The notes under the pieces: generated by a model
Seen by the model: only the letters and a program-made list of their open reading frames with translations
What the model was told of the DNA's origin: nothing
The model's database searches: none
In this document: positions 1-5,034 of the stretch, one piece after another
How positions within the stretch are numbered: the stretch's first letter is position 1
Layout of the letters: every line of letters starts with the position of its first letter
Position numbers and translations under genes: made by a program
Source of the DNA: Dehalococcoidia bacterium
GTDB lineage: Bacteria; Chloroflexota; Dehalococcoidia; Lucifugimonadales; JAGWBF01
Direction of reading: 5' to 3'
NCBI GenBank assembly: GCA_021296025.1
Contig: JAGWBF010000099.1
Span: 1 to 5,136 of the forward strand
Length of the DNA stretch: 5,136 nucleotides

Positions 1-152
1 GCATCGGCGTGGTGATCAGCATGTTCACGGCATACACCGTGAGCAGGAACCTCCTCCAGATATCCGCGTTGACGCCCTTCGGAAGGCACATGTCCCTATT
101 TTCGCCGGAGCCTCGAAGGCAGCCGGGCGTCGCAGCGGGGAGAGACAGGTAG
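1..152 (+). CDS. secD: SecD C-terminal end (partial, 5' truncated by window)
   Basis: Reading from base 3 gives 49 codons and a TAG at 150-152. The peptide opens with IGVVISMFTAYTVSRNLL, which resembles the last transmembrane segment of SecD (known family pattern: isMFTA followed by T/S-rich residues and R). A polar, Arg-rich tail of about 30 residues follows, presumably cytoplasmic. SecD is a membrane subunit that works with SecF and SecYEG and uses the proton gradient to help complete protein translocation. The stop codon directly abuts the secF ATG, and the secF ribosome binding site lies inside this tail, which supports the assignment and suggests co-translation. Only the C-terminus is visible, so a SecDF fusion is excluded by the stop but the rest of the protein cannot be assessed. 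Confidence 0.85.
   Translation, partial: IGVVISMFTAYTVSRNLLQISALTPFGRHMSLFSPEPRRQPGVAAGRDR
137..144 (+). promoter_or_regulatory. Ribosome binding site of secF
   Basis: GGGGAGAG lies 8 bases before the ATG at 153, inside the last codons of secD. It supports the start at 153 even though there is no gap between the two genes. Confidence 0.6.
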
Positions 153-1082
153 ATGGATATCGTAGGAAACAGGCGCTGGTACTTCCTAATCTCCGCCCTG
201 CTTCTCCTGCCGGGGATCATATCTCTTATCGTTCCGCCAGCTTTGAGGCCTGGAATCGACTTCACCAGCGGGACCGCTATAACGATCGTTGCCGAAAGGC
301 CCGTATCCGAGGCTGATCTCCGGACTGTCTTCACCGATCTGGGACATCCCGAAGCCCTCATACAGAAGACCGGCTCCACTACGGCCTTCGTCCGCACCGA
401 TGTGCTGGAAGAGGGATTGGTCCAGCCGGACGGCTCTACGGTTTCTGAGCTGTCCCTGGTGGAAGGGGAGCTGATGGCGCGCCTGGGGGTGGATGTCCAG
501 ATTGTGGCTGGTGAGACGGTCGTCTATGCCATCGTCCTTGTGATCATTGCCGCCGGAGGCATTCTGGCCTATGTGACCTGGGCCTTCCGGTCCATTCCCA
601 ACTCTTTCCGCTACGGTGTCGCCGCCATAGTTGCCCTTGTCCATGACCTGCTGCTCATCGTGGGCATATTCTCCATCCTGGGAAAGGCCATCGACCTGGA
701 GGTCAATGCTATGTTCATAGTTGGCCTCCTAACCGTCATGGGCTACAGCGTCAACGACACCATCGTCGTCTTCGACCGCATCCGGGAGAATGTGGCCCGT
801 AACGTGGACCGCCCCCTGGCAGGGGTGGTAAACGCCAGCATCATGGAAAGCATGGGTCGTTCGCTGAACACCAGCATGACAACCACCTTCGTGCTGCTGG
901 CCCTGCTCCTCTTTGGCGGGGCCACTTTGCGGGAGTTCGTGCTGGTGCTGGCCATAGGAGTCATCATAGGCACATACAGCTCCATATTCATCGCCAGCCA
1001 GTTCCTTGTCGCTTGGGACCGGGGAGAGATCAGGAAGGTGCTGAGCAAGCTCAGGCTGGCCCGCCCGGCCAGACAGACCTAA
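153..1082 (+). CDS. secF: Protein translocase subunit SecF
   Basis: This 309-residue membrane protein has the normal SecF length and order. It has TM1 at about residues 9-28, the family box GIDFTSGT at 34-41, and an extracytoplasmic domain to about residue 120. TM2 is at about 122-145, followed by a hydrophobic bundle of four more segments to about 288. The conserved SecF core TVMGYSVNDTIVVFDRIREN is at 194-213, the NTSMTTT box at 239-245, and GTYSSIFIAS at 273-282; the C-terminal tail is basic. SecF pairs with SecD and SecYEG to drive late steps of protein export using the proton motive force. The start at 153 follows the secD stop with no gap and has its own ribosome binding site. One oddity is Ser39 where SecF proteins usually have Gly (GIDFTGG). 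Identity is clear; the functional effect of that change is unknown. Confidence 0.96.
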   Translation: MDIVGNRRWYFLISALLLLPGIISLIVPPALRPGIDFTSGTAITIVAERPVSEADLRTVFTDLGHPEALIQKTGSTTAFVRTDVLEEGLVQPDGSTVSELSLVEGELMARLGVDVQIVAGETVVYAIVLVIIAAGGILAYVTWAFRSIPNSFRYGVAAIVALVHDLLLIVGIFSILGKAIDLEVNAMFIVGLLTVMGYSVNDTIVVFDRIRENVARNVDRPLAGVVNASIMESMGRSLNTSMTTTFVLLALLLFGGATLREFVLVLAIGVIIGTYSSIFIASQFLVAWDRGEIRKVLSKLRLARPARQT

Positions 1083-1109
1083 CAGGGTCTCCCCGACCAA
1101 AACGCTCTC

Positions 1110-1114
1110 GGAGG
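1110..1114 (+). promoter_or_regulatory. Ribosome binding site that sets the nfo start
   Basis: GGAGG lies 6 bases before the ATG at 1121. The open frame extends 36 codons further upstream into secF, but those residues have no resemblance to endonuclease IV. This site fixes the start at 1121. Confidence 0.8.
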
Positions 1115-1120
1115 CTTACT

Positions 1121-1987
1121 ATGAAGCTGGGCGCTCATGTGTCCACGGCCGGAGGCCTGGACAAAGCCATCGACCGGGGAGTGGAGATCGGGTGCGAAGC
1201 CATCCAGATATTCGGCTCCTCCCCCCAAGCCTGGGCTTATAAACCACCTCCCACCGAACAGACTGATGCCTTCCGGGAGAAAGCCCACGAGCAGGGCATT
1301 GGCCCGGTCTTCTTTCACGGCATCTACCTGGTAAACCTGGGGTCCGCCGACCCGAACCTGGTCGAGAAGGGCATAGGCTCCCTGATCAACTACATGCACC
1401 TGGCGGCCGAGATAGATGCTGGAGGGGTGATATTCCACCCCGGCAGTCACAAGGGAGCAGGGTACGAGGGCATCCTGGACCGCACCGTCGCGGCCATAGA
1501 GCAGGTGCTGGAGAACAGCCCGGAGGGGCCGTACCTGACGCTGGAGAACACGGCCGGGATGGGCCAGCACATCGGGGCTAAGCTGGAGGAGCTGGGGCGC
1601 ATCATCAGAGGCGTCAATGAGGCCCATCGCCACCGCCTGAGGATTTGCCTGGACACTCAGCACTCCTACGCGGCAGGATACGACGTTGCCACCAGGGATG
1701 GGCTGGAGGCTATGCTGGCCGAGTTCGATGAGATGATCGGACTGGACAGACTGGCGGCCGTCCATGCCAACGACTCCAAGTACGTCCTCGGGGCCGGAGT
1801 GGACCGACACGAGAACATCGGCCAGGGGTACATCGGCTTGGAGGGCTTCGAGAACATCATCGCCAACCCTGCCTTCAAGGACCTCCCCTTCTTCCTCGAG
1901 GTGCCCGGGTTGGAGGGCAAGGGCCCGGACAGGGAAAACCTGGATATCCTGAAGGATATGCGCTCCCGGCTTGCCCCCGAAGGCTGA
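1121..1987 (+). CDS. nfo: Endonuclease IV (AP endonuclease, deoxyribonuclease IV)
   Basis: This 288-residue TIM-barrel enzyme cleaves DNA 5' to abasic sites and removes blocked 3' ends in base-excision repair. It starts with MKLGAHVSTAGGL, the standard N-terminus. All nine trinuclear-zinc ligands known from E. coli Nfo can be placed: His66, His106 (HPG), Glu142 (LENTAG), Asp178 and His181 (CLDTQH), His215 (HANDSK), Asp228 and His230 (DRHENIG), and Glu260 (LEVPG). The length is close to the usual 280 or so. Around His66 the text is HGIYLVNL where many homologues have HxPYLINL, a mild variation. The gene lies 38 bases after secF in the same direction, and its TGA overlaps the next ATG by one base, so it is probably transcribed with secDF and translationally coupled to the downstream gene. 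The enzyme is predicted to be cytoplasmic and active. Confidence 0.96.
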   Translation: MKLGAHVSTAGGLDKAIDRGVEIGCEAIQIFGSSPQAWAYKPPPTEQTDAFREKAHEQGIGPVFFHGIYLVNLGSADPNLVEKGIGSLINYMHLAAEIDAGGVIFHPGSHKGAGYEGILDRTVAAIEQVLENSPEGPYLTLENTAGMGQHIGAKLEELGRIIRGVNEAHRHRLRICLDTQHSYAAGYDVATRDGLEAMLAEFDEMIGLDRLAAVHANDSKYVLGAGVDRHENIGQGYIGLEGFENIIANPAFKDLPFFLEVPGLEGKGPDRENLDILKDMRSRLAPEG

Positions 1988-2358
1988 TGCAGCTGTCCCA
2001 CCGGGAGTTCCAAGACCTTGTGCGCCGGGCCTATAACGAGCTGCCCGGCGAGATAATGACGTCCATCGAAAACGTTGCCATTCTTGTCGAAGACTGGCCG
2101 TCCCCCGAAGACCTGGAAGATGGGGGCATAGACCGCAGGGAGCAGCTCTTCGGCCTGTATAAGGGCGTCCCCCTTCCTGAGCGAGGGGACTTTCTGCCCT
2201 TGCTCCCCGACAGCATCACCCTGTTCAAGAGGCCCATCGAACTGGTGTGCGGCACCTGGGAGGATGTGGTGCGGGAGGTGCGGACCACACTGCTGCACGA
2301 GGTGGGCCACTACATGGGCTTCGACGAGGAGGACCTGGAGGAGATGGGGTACGGCTAG
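1987..2358 (+). CDS. Minimal zincin-like metallopeptidase-family protein (PF06262-type)
   Basis: This 123-residue soluble protein has no signal peptide or membrane segment. The C-terminus carries HEVGHYMGFDEEDL (from His104), an HExxH zinc motif followed by GxDEEDL. This arrangement and size match the small metallopeptidase family formerly called DUF1025 (Zincin_1), frequent in Actinobacteria and Chloroflexota. His104 and His108 would bind zinc and Glu105 would be the catalytic base; a third ligand among Asp113, Glu114, Glu115 or Asp116 is an inference. The N-terminal part (FQDLVRRAYNELPGEI, then an acidic stretch with IENVAILVEDWP) is also typical. The start ATG at 1987-1989 overlaps the nfo TGA (TGATG) and lacks a strong ribosome binding site of its own, so translation probably depends on termination at nfo. 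Substrates for this family are not known to me; a protease role is predicted, not shown. Confidence 0.85.
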   Translation: MQLSHREFQDLVRRAYNELPGEIMTSIENVAILVEDWPSPEDLEDGGIDRREQLFGLYKGVPLPERGDFLPLLPDSITLFKRPIELVCGTWEDVVREVRTTLLHEVGHYMGFDEEDLEEMGYG

Positions 2359-2359
2359 C

Positions 2360-2380
2360 TGGCGCTATGCGCTTGTGCCA
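2360..2380 (+). terminator. Weak hairpin just after the secDF-nfo unit
   Basis: TGGCGC and GTGCCA can pair (six pairs, one G-U) around a 9-base loop starting 2 bases after the metallopeptidase stop. There is no T-run after it, and it overlaps the -35 of the candidate promoter. It could reduce read-through, but it is weak and may be chance. Confidence 0.2.
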
Positions 2381-2401
2381 CCTTTAACCCCGTGATATAA
2401 C
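2373..2401 (+). promoter_or_regulatory. Candidate extended -10 promoter for the CDGSH gene
   Basis: TTGTGC (2373-2378), a 17-base spacer, then TATAAC (2396-2401). The hexamer is preceded by TG plus one base (2393-2395), forming an extended -10 (TGATATAAC). The -35 matches only half of the consensus, which an extended -10 can offset. Transcription would begin near 2408 and leave a leader of about 130 bases. It lies in the only gap on this strand large enough to hold a promoter for the small iron-sulfur gene. Confidence 0.5.
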
Positions 2402-2438
2402 GTTGGCCAGCACCCATACCTTCGTCGATACTCTGCTC

Positions 2439-2459
2439 GGAGCCTTCCAAGTGGGCTCC
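2439..2459 (+). other. Hairpin in the leader of the CDGSH gene
   Basis: GGAGCC (2439-2444) and GGCTCC (2454-2459) are perfect complements around a 9-base loop. The next bases are TTATCCCC, so it is not a classical terminator. It lies inside the predicted leader, about 70 bases before the ribosome binding site. It may be a weak terminator of read-through from upstream or a leader structure. The rest of the 2359-2537 gap shows no gene. Confidence 0.35.
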
Positions 2460-2527
2460 TTATCCCCCCGAACCCATCGCTGGGATTCCTGTAGAGGCAC
2501 ATGGCAGTTATCGGACACAAGCAATAT

Positions 2528-2533
2528 AGGAGG
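2528..2533 (+). promoter_or_regulatory. Ribosome binding site that sets the CDGSH gene start
   Basis: AGGAGG lies 4 bases before the ATG at 2538. The open frame continues upstream to a TTG at 2403, but the upstream 45 codons resemble nothing and are Ser/Thr/Arg-rich. The strong site argues for 2538. Confidence 0.8.
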
Positions 2534-2537
2534 CTAC

Positions 2538-2750
2538 ATGGCGGACACCAAGATCACAGTTAGACTGAACGGGTCCTACTGGGTGGAAGGCCCCTTCGAC
2601 CTGGTGGACCAGGAGGGGAACGCCTTCACCATCCCTGAGGGGGAGAGGGTGGCCCTTTGCCGGTGCGGCATGTCGAAGACCAAGCCCTTCTGCGACCTGA
2701 CTCACCGAAATGAAGACTCTCTCTTCGACGCCCCGACCAAGGCAACCTAG
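2538..2750 (+). CDS. Small CDGSH-type [2Fe-2S] iron-sulfur protein
   Basis: This is a 70-residue soluble protein. Residues 41-56 read CRCGMSKTKPFCDLTH, the CDGSH iron-sulfur motif with ligands Cys41, Cys43, Cys52 and His56 (three Cys and one His holding a [2Fe-2S] cluster). The usual text before His is CDGSH or CDGTH; here Gly is replaced by Leu54, while all four ligands are intact. Residues 5-40 form the typical preceding beta-rich segment (ITVRLNGSYWVEGPFDLVDQ). Bacterial single-domain members are thought to act in redox or cluster transfer, but no partner is known. The gene has its own promoter candidate and a strong ribosome binding site. It runs convergently into the dehydrogenase gene, with 17 bases between the stop codons, so it is probably a single-gene transcript. 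Family assignment is firm; function is open. Confidence 0.92.
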   Translation: MADTKITVRLNGSYWVEGPFDLVDQEGNAFTIPEGERVALCRCGMSKTKPFCDLTHRNEDSLFDAPTKAT

Positions 2751-2767
2751 AACGGAATAGATACAGC

Positions 2768-3835
2768 CTAGCCCCGGAAAATCCGTCGGAGCTTGCTGAT
2801 GGAGTTGATGCGCTCCTCGGCCAGGCGGTCGGCGGCCTGGGAGGTGCTGACGCCGTCCCGGCGGGCGATATCCAGTACCCTTTCTACGGTGTCGTATATG
2901 CGCAGGGTCTTCTCTCTGGCCCGGTCTTCGTTATACTGGGCGCCGACTTCGCAGGAGGCGTTTATCACCCCGCCTGCATTGATGATGTAGTCGGGGGCGT
3001 ATAGTATTCCCCGTTCCTGGAGGGCCAGCCCGTCGTCATCGGTCAGCAGCTGGTTGTTGGCGCCTCCTGCCACTATGGAGCAACGCAACCGGGGAATGGT
3101 GTCGCTGTTAATCACGCCTCCAAGGGCGCAGGGGGCGAAGATGTCGCACTCCTGGTCATAGATGCTCTCCCCGGGGACTATGGTGGCTTCCATCTCCCGG
3201 GCTTTGTCCAAGGCGGCTTCGTTGATGTCGGTCACCATCATGCGCGCGCCCTCCTCCCGCAGATGGCTTGCGGTGTGGTAGGCGACCTTGCCAAATCCCT
3301 GGAAGGCCACGGTCCTGCCAGCCAGGGAGTCGGAGCCCCAGAGGTGCTTGGCACAAGCTTTCATGCCCATAAAGACCCCCAGTCCCGTCATGATGGCCGT
3401 ATCGCCGCTTCCCCCCTCAGATATGGGCAGCCCCACCACATGGCGCGTCTCCAGCCGGATGTACTCCAGGTCCCGGATGGTGGAACCTACGTCGGTGGTG
3501 GTGATGTACCGGCCTCCCAGGGAGTCCAGGAACCGGGCGTAAGCTCTGACCATGGGCTCGGACTTGTCTTTGACGGGATCGGCCATGATGATGGCCTTCC
3601 CGCCACCGAAGGGCAGGTCGGCGGCAGCCGACTTGTAGGTCATGGCCCTGGACAGCCTGAGTACATCGGTAAGGGCATCCTCTTCGGACTTGTGGGGCCA
3701 AATTCGCACCCCTCCCAGTCCGGGGCCCAGGGTGGTGTTATGGATTGCTATGAACCCGCGAAGGCCCGCCGACTCTTCGGAGAAGGCCACGACCTGTTCG
3801 TGCCCGTTGTCCTGCATATAGCTGAGAATACCCAT
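2768..3835 (-). CDS. Leucine dehydrogenase-family amino acid dehydrogenase (Leu/Val/Phe type)
   Basis: This 355-residue cytoplasmic enzyme is predicted to deaminate a branched-chain or related amino acid to its 2-oxo acid with NAD+, releasing ammonia, or to run the reverse. The N-terminal Glu/Leu/Phe/Val dehydrogenase domain (about 1-140) carries TTLGPGLGG (34-42), MTYKSAAA with Lys68, GGGK with Lys80, and ITTTDVG with Asp115. These positions coincide with the residue numbers I recall for Bacillus leucine dehydrogenase. The Rossmann domain has GFGKVA (180-185, usually GxGNVA) and Asp203 at the end of the second strand, which points to NAD rather than NADP. FAPCALGG (233-240) and APDYIINAGGVIN (280-292) are further family landmarks. 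Compared with the leucine enzyme, pocket positions 113 (Thr for Ala) and 293 (Ala for Val) differ, so the preferred substrate is uncertain. The start is supported by AAGGAGG six bases upstream. It diverges from the FAH-family gene. Confidence 0.92.
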   Translation of the reverse strand: MGILSYMQDNGHEQVVAFSEESAGLRGFIAIHNTTLGPGLGGVRIWPHKSEEDALTDVLRLSRAMTYKSAAADLPFGGGKAIIMADPVKDKSEPMVRAYARFLDSLGGRYITTTDVGSTIRDLEYIRLETRHVVGLPISEGGSGDTAIMTGLGVFMGMKACAKHLWGSDSLAGRTVAFQGFGKVAYHTASHLREEGARMMVTDINEAALDKAREMEATIVPGESIYDQECDIFAPCALGGVINSDTIPRLRCSIVAGGANNQLLTDDDGLALQERGILYAPDYIINAGGVINASCEVGAQYNEDRAREKTLRIYDTVERVLDIARRDGVSTSQAADRLAEERINSISKLRRIFRG

Positions 3836-3841
3836 ATTCCG

Positions 3842-3848
3842 CCTCCTT
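3842..3848 (-). promoter_or_regulatory. Ribosome binding site of the dehydrogenase gene
   Basis: On the minus strand AAGGAGG stands 6 bases before the ATG at 3835-3833. It is the strongest site in the window and confirms the start. Confidence 0.85.
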
Positions 3849-3855
3849 AGAGGGA

Positions 3856-3861
3856 ATTATA
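3856..3861 (-). promoter_or_regulatory. Candidate -10 box of the dehydrogenase promoter
   Basis: A perfect TATAAT lies on the minus strand 20 bases before the start codon. Transcription would begin near 3849, leaving a leader of about 14 bases that just includes the ribosome binding site. No good -35 is seen at 16-18 bases (TATAGG or TTATAG). An inverted repeat covers that zone instead, which would fit an activator-dependent promoter. Confidence 0.45.
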
Positions 3862-3869
3862 GAGCAGCC

Positions 3870-3903
3870 ACCTGCGCCCCTATAACGGGATTCTTGCGCA
3901 GGT
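3870..3903. promoter_or_regulatory. Perfect 8-bp inverted repeat, possible regulator site
   Basis: ACCTGCGC (3870-3877) and GCGCAGGT (3896-3903) are exact complements separated by 18 bases. CCC and GGG inside the spacer (3878-3880, 3887-3889) could extend a cruciform. The centre is at about -37 relative to the predicted dehydrogenase start site, where the -35 box would be. It is upstream of both predicted transcripts, so a DNA site for a dimeric regulator is more likely than an RNA hairpin. The binding protein is unknown. Confidence 0.45.
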
Positions 3904-3943
3904 ACGGCCCACTTCCCACCGATGCGCCGGGTAAACGGCTGCG

Positions 3944-3972
3944 TTGACGGCCCCAAGCCTGCACCATACAAT
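3944..3972 (+). promoter_or_regulatory. Sigma-70-type promoter of the FAH-family gene
   Basis: TTGACG (3944-3949), exactly 17 bases, then TACAAT (3967-3972): five of six consensus matches in each box with ideal spacing. Transcription would start near 3979, giving a leader of about 54 bases before the ATG at 4033. This is the best promoter match in the window. Confidence 0.65.
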
Positions 3973-3987
3973 ACCCTCTGTTCCAAG

Positions 3988-4006
3988 GGCATGACCTAAT
4001 CATGCC
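3988..4006 (+). promoter_or_regulatory. Perfect 7-bp inverted repeat, operator-like, downstream of the FAH promoter
   Basis: GGCATGA (3988-3994), CCTAA, TCATGCC (4000-4006): a perfect palindrome of 7+5+7 bases. It would lie at about +10 to +28 of the predicted transcript, a classical repressor position, and could also fold as a small hairpin 17 bases before the ribosome binding site. It shares no sequence with the other inverted repeat in this gap. The size resembles operators of dimeric winged-helix repressors, but no regulator gene is in the window. Confidence 0.5.
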
Positions 4007-4022
4007 ATCATTCACAATAGTT

Positions 4023-4030
4023 GGGAGGAG
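4023..4030 (+). promoter_or_regulatory. Ribosome binding site that sets the FAH-family gene start
   Basis: GGGAGGAG ends 2 bases before the ATG at 4033; its GGAGG core is 4 bases away. The frame is open from a TTG at 4021, but that codon lies before this site, so 4033 is chosen. Confidence 0.75.
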
Positions 4031-4032
4031 CC

Positions 4033-4965
4033 ATGAAACTAGTATTCTTCGATGATTTCCGGCTTGGGGCCCTGAAGGGCGACAATGTGGTGGACATAGG
4101 CAGCGCCGTCAGCGGCGTGGCCCACACATCGCCCCAAGACCTGATCAGCCGGGTCATCGCCGATTTTGGCAGCCACAAAGGGGCCATCGAGAGGGCCATC
4201 AACGACTCGGCGGGAGTCCCCGTTTCCCAGGTTAGGCTCCGCGCTCCCCTGCCCGAGCCGCCCCGCATCGTTGCCATGGCGGTCAACTACATGGAGTACG
4301 GCACCAGGGAACGGGCCGCCGACATCGACGCTTTCCACAAGTCCCCCAGCTGTGTCATCGGCAACGGCGACACCGTGGTGCTGCCCGAGTGCCAAGCCAC
4401 CATCTTCGAGGCTGAGGCAGAGCTGGGCATCGTCATCGGAAAGACAGCCAGCAGGGTTCAGCCCAAGGATGCCTACGACCACATATTTGGCTACACCAAC
4501 TTCATCGATGTGTCGGCCAGGGGGTTCCGTCCCGAGAACCGGGGCAGCTTCTTCTGGGGGAAGACATGGGACACCTTCGGGCCCATGGGTCCCGCCATAG
4601 TCACCGCCGACGAGGTAGCCGACCCGATGAACATCAACATTCGGAGCTGGATCAACGGAGACCTGTACCAGGACTACCCGACCAGCGACATGGCCAACGC
4701 CATTCCCCGGATCATCGAGTGGGTGAGCTGGCTCACCACCTTGAAGCCCGGCGACATAGTTGCCGCTGGCACCAACCACCAAGGGCTTTCGGGGGTCCAG
4801 AACGGCGACCGCATCGAGCTGGAGACCGACGGGCTGGGCAGGCTGACTGTGCACGTACGCGACGATCTGGGCAGGGAGTGGCCCCGTACTACGCGCCACG
4901 ACAAGACCCCTGAGCAGATCCAGGCCATCGCAGGCCCGGCGCCTCTGGACCGCATCGGCGCCTAA
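4033..4965 (+). CDS. Fumarylacetoacetate hydrolase (FAH) family protein
   Basis: This 310-residue cytoplasmic enzyme is predicted to be metal-dependent and to act on a 2-oxo or acylpyruvate-like compound (C-C hydrolysis, decarboxylation or isomerisation). The N-terminal 70 residues form the small leading domain, and the FAH catalytic fold spans about 75-275. Metal ligands are placed at Glu128 and Glu130 (EAELGIVIGK) and Asp159 (GYTNFIDVSARG). Lys177 and Asp180 (GKTWDTFGPMGP) and GTNHQG (246-251) are the other family boxes, followed by GDRIELETDGLGRL. The usual NYxxH motif reads NYMEY here (Tyr89 for His), and the usual NDVSARD reads IDVSARG. From memory, a recognisable subgroup has the same NYME, FHKSP and GTNHxG text, so this looks like a subgroup trait rather than decay. 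It is divergent from the dehydrogenase gene, with its own promoter and operator-like repeat. The substrate is unknown; maleylpyruvate- or hydroxyheptadienedioate-type labels would be guesses. Confidence 0.9.
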   Translation: MKLVFFDDFRLGALKGDNVVDIGSAVSGVAHTSPQDLISRVIADFGSHKGAIERAINDSAGVPVSQVRLRAPLPEPPRIVAMAVNYMEYGTRERAADIDAFHKSPSCVIGNGDTVVLPECQATIFEAEAELGIVIGKTASRVQPKDAYDHIFGYTNFIDVSARGFRPENRGSFFWGKTWDTFGPMGPAIVTADEVADPMNINIRSWINGDLYQDYPTSDMANAIPRIIEWVSWLTTLKPGDIVAAGTNHQGLSGVQNGDRIELETDGLGRLTVHVRDDLGREWPRTTRHDKTPEQIQAIAGPAPLDRIGA

Positions 4966-4975
4966 GGGCGCCGGT
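4954..4975 (+). terminator. Strong GC hairpin with the FAH stop codon in its loop
   Basis: CGGCGCC (4956-4962) and GGCGCCG (4967-4973) pair perfectly around the tetraloop TAAG, which contains the TAA stop. An A-T pair and a G-T wobble extend the stem to nine pairs. There is no T-run after it, so it is not a classical intrinsic terminator; mRNA end protection or termination together with the next hairpin is possible. Confidence 0.5.
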
Positions 4976-4992
4976 CCCCCCTTGGCGGGGGG
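4976..4992 (+). terminator. Second GC hairpin after the FAH-family gene
   Basis: Six C (4976-4981), loop TTGGC, six G (4987-4992), directly following the first hairpin. No T-run follows (TGCAGTAAGG). The tandem likely marks the 3' end of the transcript. CGCC at 4969-4972 could also pair with GGCG at 4984-4987, so alternative folds compete. Confidence 0.45.
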
Positions 4993-5005
4993 TGCAGTAA
5001 GGCAC

Positions 5006-5034
5006 TAGATTCCCGCGTGCACTGGAATGACGGT
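5006..5034. repeat. Degenerate copy of a short palindromic intergenic repeat
   Basis: TAGATTCCCGC, then GTGC, then ACTGGAATGACGGT. It has the same length and ends as a dispersed element I recall from many bacterial intergenic regions (TGGATTCCCGC, 4-base loop, GCGGGAATGACGG), with the right arm partly decayed. ATTCC and GGAAT remain paired. The surrounding 4993-5118 shows no coding frame, only a small CGCCG-TAC-CGGCG hairpin at 5043-5055. Confidence 0.4.

Noticed and set aside
1013..1120. 36-codon upstream extension of nfo into secF
   Set aside because: Endonuclease IV proteins start at the MKLGAHVS-like segment, and GGAGG stands 6 bases before the ATG at 1121.
1079..1810. Open frame of 243 codons on the - strand opposite nfo
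   Set aside because: It is a shadow of nfo, which has all metal ligands intact; no ribosome binding site or domain is visible.
2439..2459. Possible T-box or riboswitch in the CDGSH leader
   Set aside because: Only one short hairpin is present; no T-box sequence or known riboswitch core could be recognised.
2403..2537. 45-codon upstream extension of the CDGSH gene from a TTG
   Set aside because: The extension resembles no protein family, overlaps the predicted leader, and a strong AGGAGG precedes the ATG at 2538.
3263..3850. Long open frame on the + strand opposite the dehydrogenase gene (195 codons)
   Set aside because: It is antisense to a gene with complete family motifs, has Gly/His/Pro-rich composition typical of the reverse of a GC-rich gene, and shows no recognisable domain.
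4039..4899. Open frame of 286 codons on the - strand opposite the FAH-family gene
   Set aside because: Antisense shadow; composition is rich in Gly, Val, Asp and His with no family motif, and the sense frame is clearly genuine.
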